From: Pseudomonadota bacterium
GTDB lineage: Bacteria > Pseudomonadota > Gammaproteobacteria > Burkholderiales > Burkholderiaceae_D
Assembly: GCA_023389425.1 (NCBI GenBank)
Contig: JAEWEK010000124.1
Location: 1-6,151, forward strand
Direction of reading: 5' to 3'
DNA length: 6,151 nt
Shown: piece after piece, positions 5,472 through 6,151 of the stretch
How positions within the stretch are numbered: position 1 is the stretch's first letter
How the letters are laid out: the number at the start of each line of letters is the position of its first letter
Position numbers and translations under genes: made by a program
The notes under the pieces: model-generated
Told to the model about the DNA's origin: nothing
What the model saw: the letters and a program-made list of their open reading frames with translations, nothing else
Database searches by the model: none

Positions 5472-6151
5472 ATGCGCGCATCCCTCGCTCCCATGATCGC
5501 CTCCATCAGCGGCGCGCGCATGACGCAGAACGCCGCATTCGACGGCATCTCCACCGACAGCCGCAGCGTGCGGGCCGGCCAGCTGTTCGTCGCCCTGCGC
5601 GGCGAACACTTCGATGCCCACGACTACCTCGACCAGGTGGCGGCCAAGGGCGTGGCCGCCGTCGTGGTCGAGAAACTGCCGGCCGGCTGGACGCTGCCAG
5701 CGATCGTGGTGCCGAACACGCTGGCCGCGCTGGGCCAGATCGCCAACTGGTGGCGCGGCCGCTTCGCGATCCCGGTCATCGGGGTCACCGGCAGCAACGG
5801 CAAGACGACGGTCAAGGAAATGATCTCGTCCATCCTCGCCGCCGCATTCGGCGAAGGCGAGCGCCTGGCCACCCAGGGCAACCTGAACAACGAGATCGGC
5901 CTGCCGCTCACGCTGATGCGCCTGGACGCGACGCACCGCGCGGCGGTGGTTGAAATGGGCATGAACCATCCGGGCGAGATCGCGCGCCTGGCCGCCATCG
6001 CCGCGCCCACCGTCGGCATGGTCAACAACGCCCAGCGCGAGCACCAGGAATTCATGCACACCGTGGAAGCGGTGGCGCGCGAAAACGGCGCGGTGCTGGA
6101 AGTGCTGCCGAAAGGCGGCGTGGCCGTGTTCCCGGGCGACGACGAATACAC
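5472..6151 (+). CDS. murF: UDP-MurNAc-tripeptide:D-Ala-D-Ala ligase MurF (5' part)
   Basis: MurF joins the D-Ala-D-Ala dipeptide to the UDP-MurNAc-tripeptide made by MurE, the last cytoplasmic step of precursor assembly. Only the first 226 codons are present; the frame is still open at the window edge. The visible part has the N-terminal domain (STDSRSVRAGQLFVALRGE, then FDAHDYL), the ATP loop GVTGSNGKTTVKE with Lys111, GNLNNEIGLPLTL, and the central VEMGMNHPGEIA and NNAQREHQEF motifs. Where E. coli MurF has its functionally important Lys202 (VAKAKGEIF), this protein reads VARENGAVL, with Asn205 in that place. The gene starts one base after the murE stop in a different frame, so the two are separate proteins here, unlike the fused MurE-MurF known from Bordetella. 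The D-Ala-D-Ala-binding C-terminal domain lies outside the window. Confidence 0.96.
   Translation, partial: MRASLAPMIASISGARMTQNAAFDGISTDSRSVRAGQLFVALRGEHFDAHDYLDQVAAKGVAAVVVEKLPAGWTLPAIVVPNTLAALGQIANWWRGRFAIPVIGVTGSNGKTTVKEMISSILAAAFGEGERLATQGNLNNEIGLPLTLMRLDATHRAAVVEMGMNHPGEIARLAAIAAPTVGMVNNAQREHQEFMHTVEAVARENGAVLEVLPKGGVAVFPGDDEY

Noticed and set aside
3716..5554. Long open frame on the - strand opposite ftsI and murE (612 codons)
   Set aside because: It lies antisense to well-identified genes. Its translation is rich in Arg, Ala, Gly and His with no family motif. Such frames are expected from strong G/C bias at third positions.

Overview
The window is the 5' end of a bacterial division and cell wall (dcw) gene cluster. 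The order is mraZ, rsmH (mraW), ftsL, ftsI (pbpB), murE, murF, all on the + strand, and murF runs off the right edge. The DNA is GC-rich with strong G/C preference at third codon positions. The protein sequences, such as the MraZ start MFQGAS, the MurE motif EVSSIGL and the MurF motif NNAQREHQEF, resemble Burkholderiales. My best guess is Oxalobacteraceae (Massilia/Duganella-like). That placement comes from recall of the families, not from a search.

Layout: positions 1-504 hold no gene I can support. This stretch contains a strong hairpin (49-88), an AT-rich intergenic region, a sigma70-like promoter (378-406) and an array of four GTGKG-type direct repeats with an exact 10-base period (405-439). 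The array matches the known MraZ operator design and overlaps the -10 element. From mraZ (505) onward the coding is almost gap-free: 13 bases between mraZ and rsmH, 4-base ATGA overlaps at rsmH/ftsL and ftsL/ftsI, a 1-base TGATG overlap at ftsI/murE, and a 1-base gap at murE/murF. This points to one transcript with translational coupling.

How the genes work together: MraZ is the cluster's transcription factor and probably regulates its own promoter. RsmH methylates 16S rRNA. FtsL and FtsI are divisome membrane proteins, FtsI being the septal transpeptidase. MurE and MurF are cytoplasmic ligases that add meso-diaminopimelate and D-Ala-D-Ala to the peptidoglycan precursor.

I see no novel system here; this is a conserved housekeeping region. 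The items most worth a second look are the four-unit MraZ box with flanking inverted units, an Asn in MurF where E. coli has its carbamoylated lysine, and a low-GC, rare-codon patch inside rsmH.
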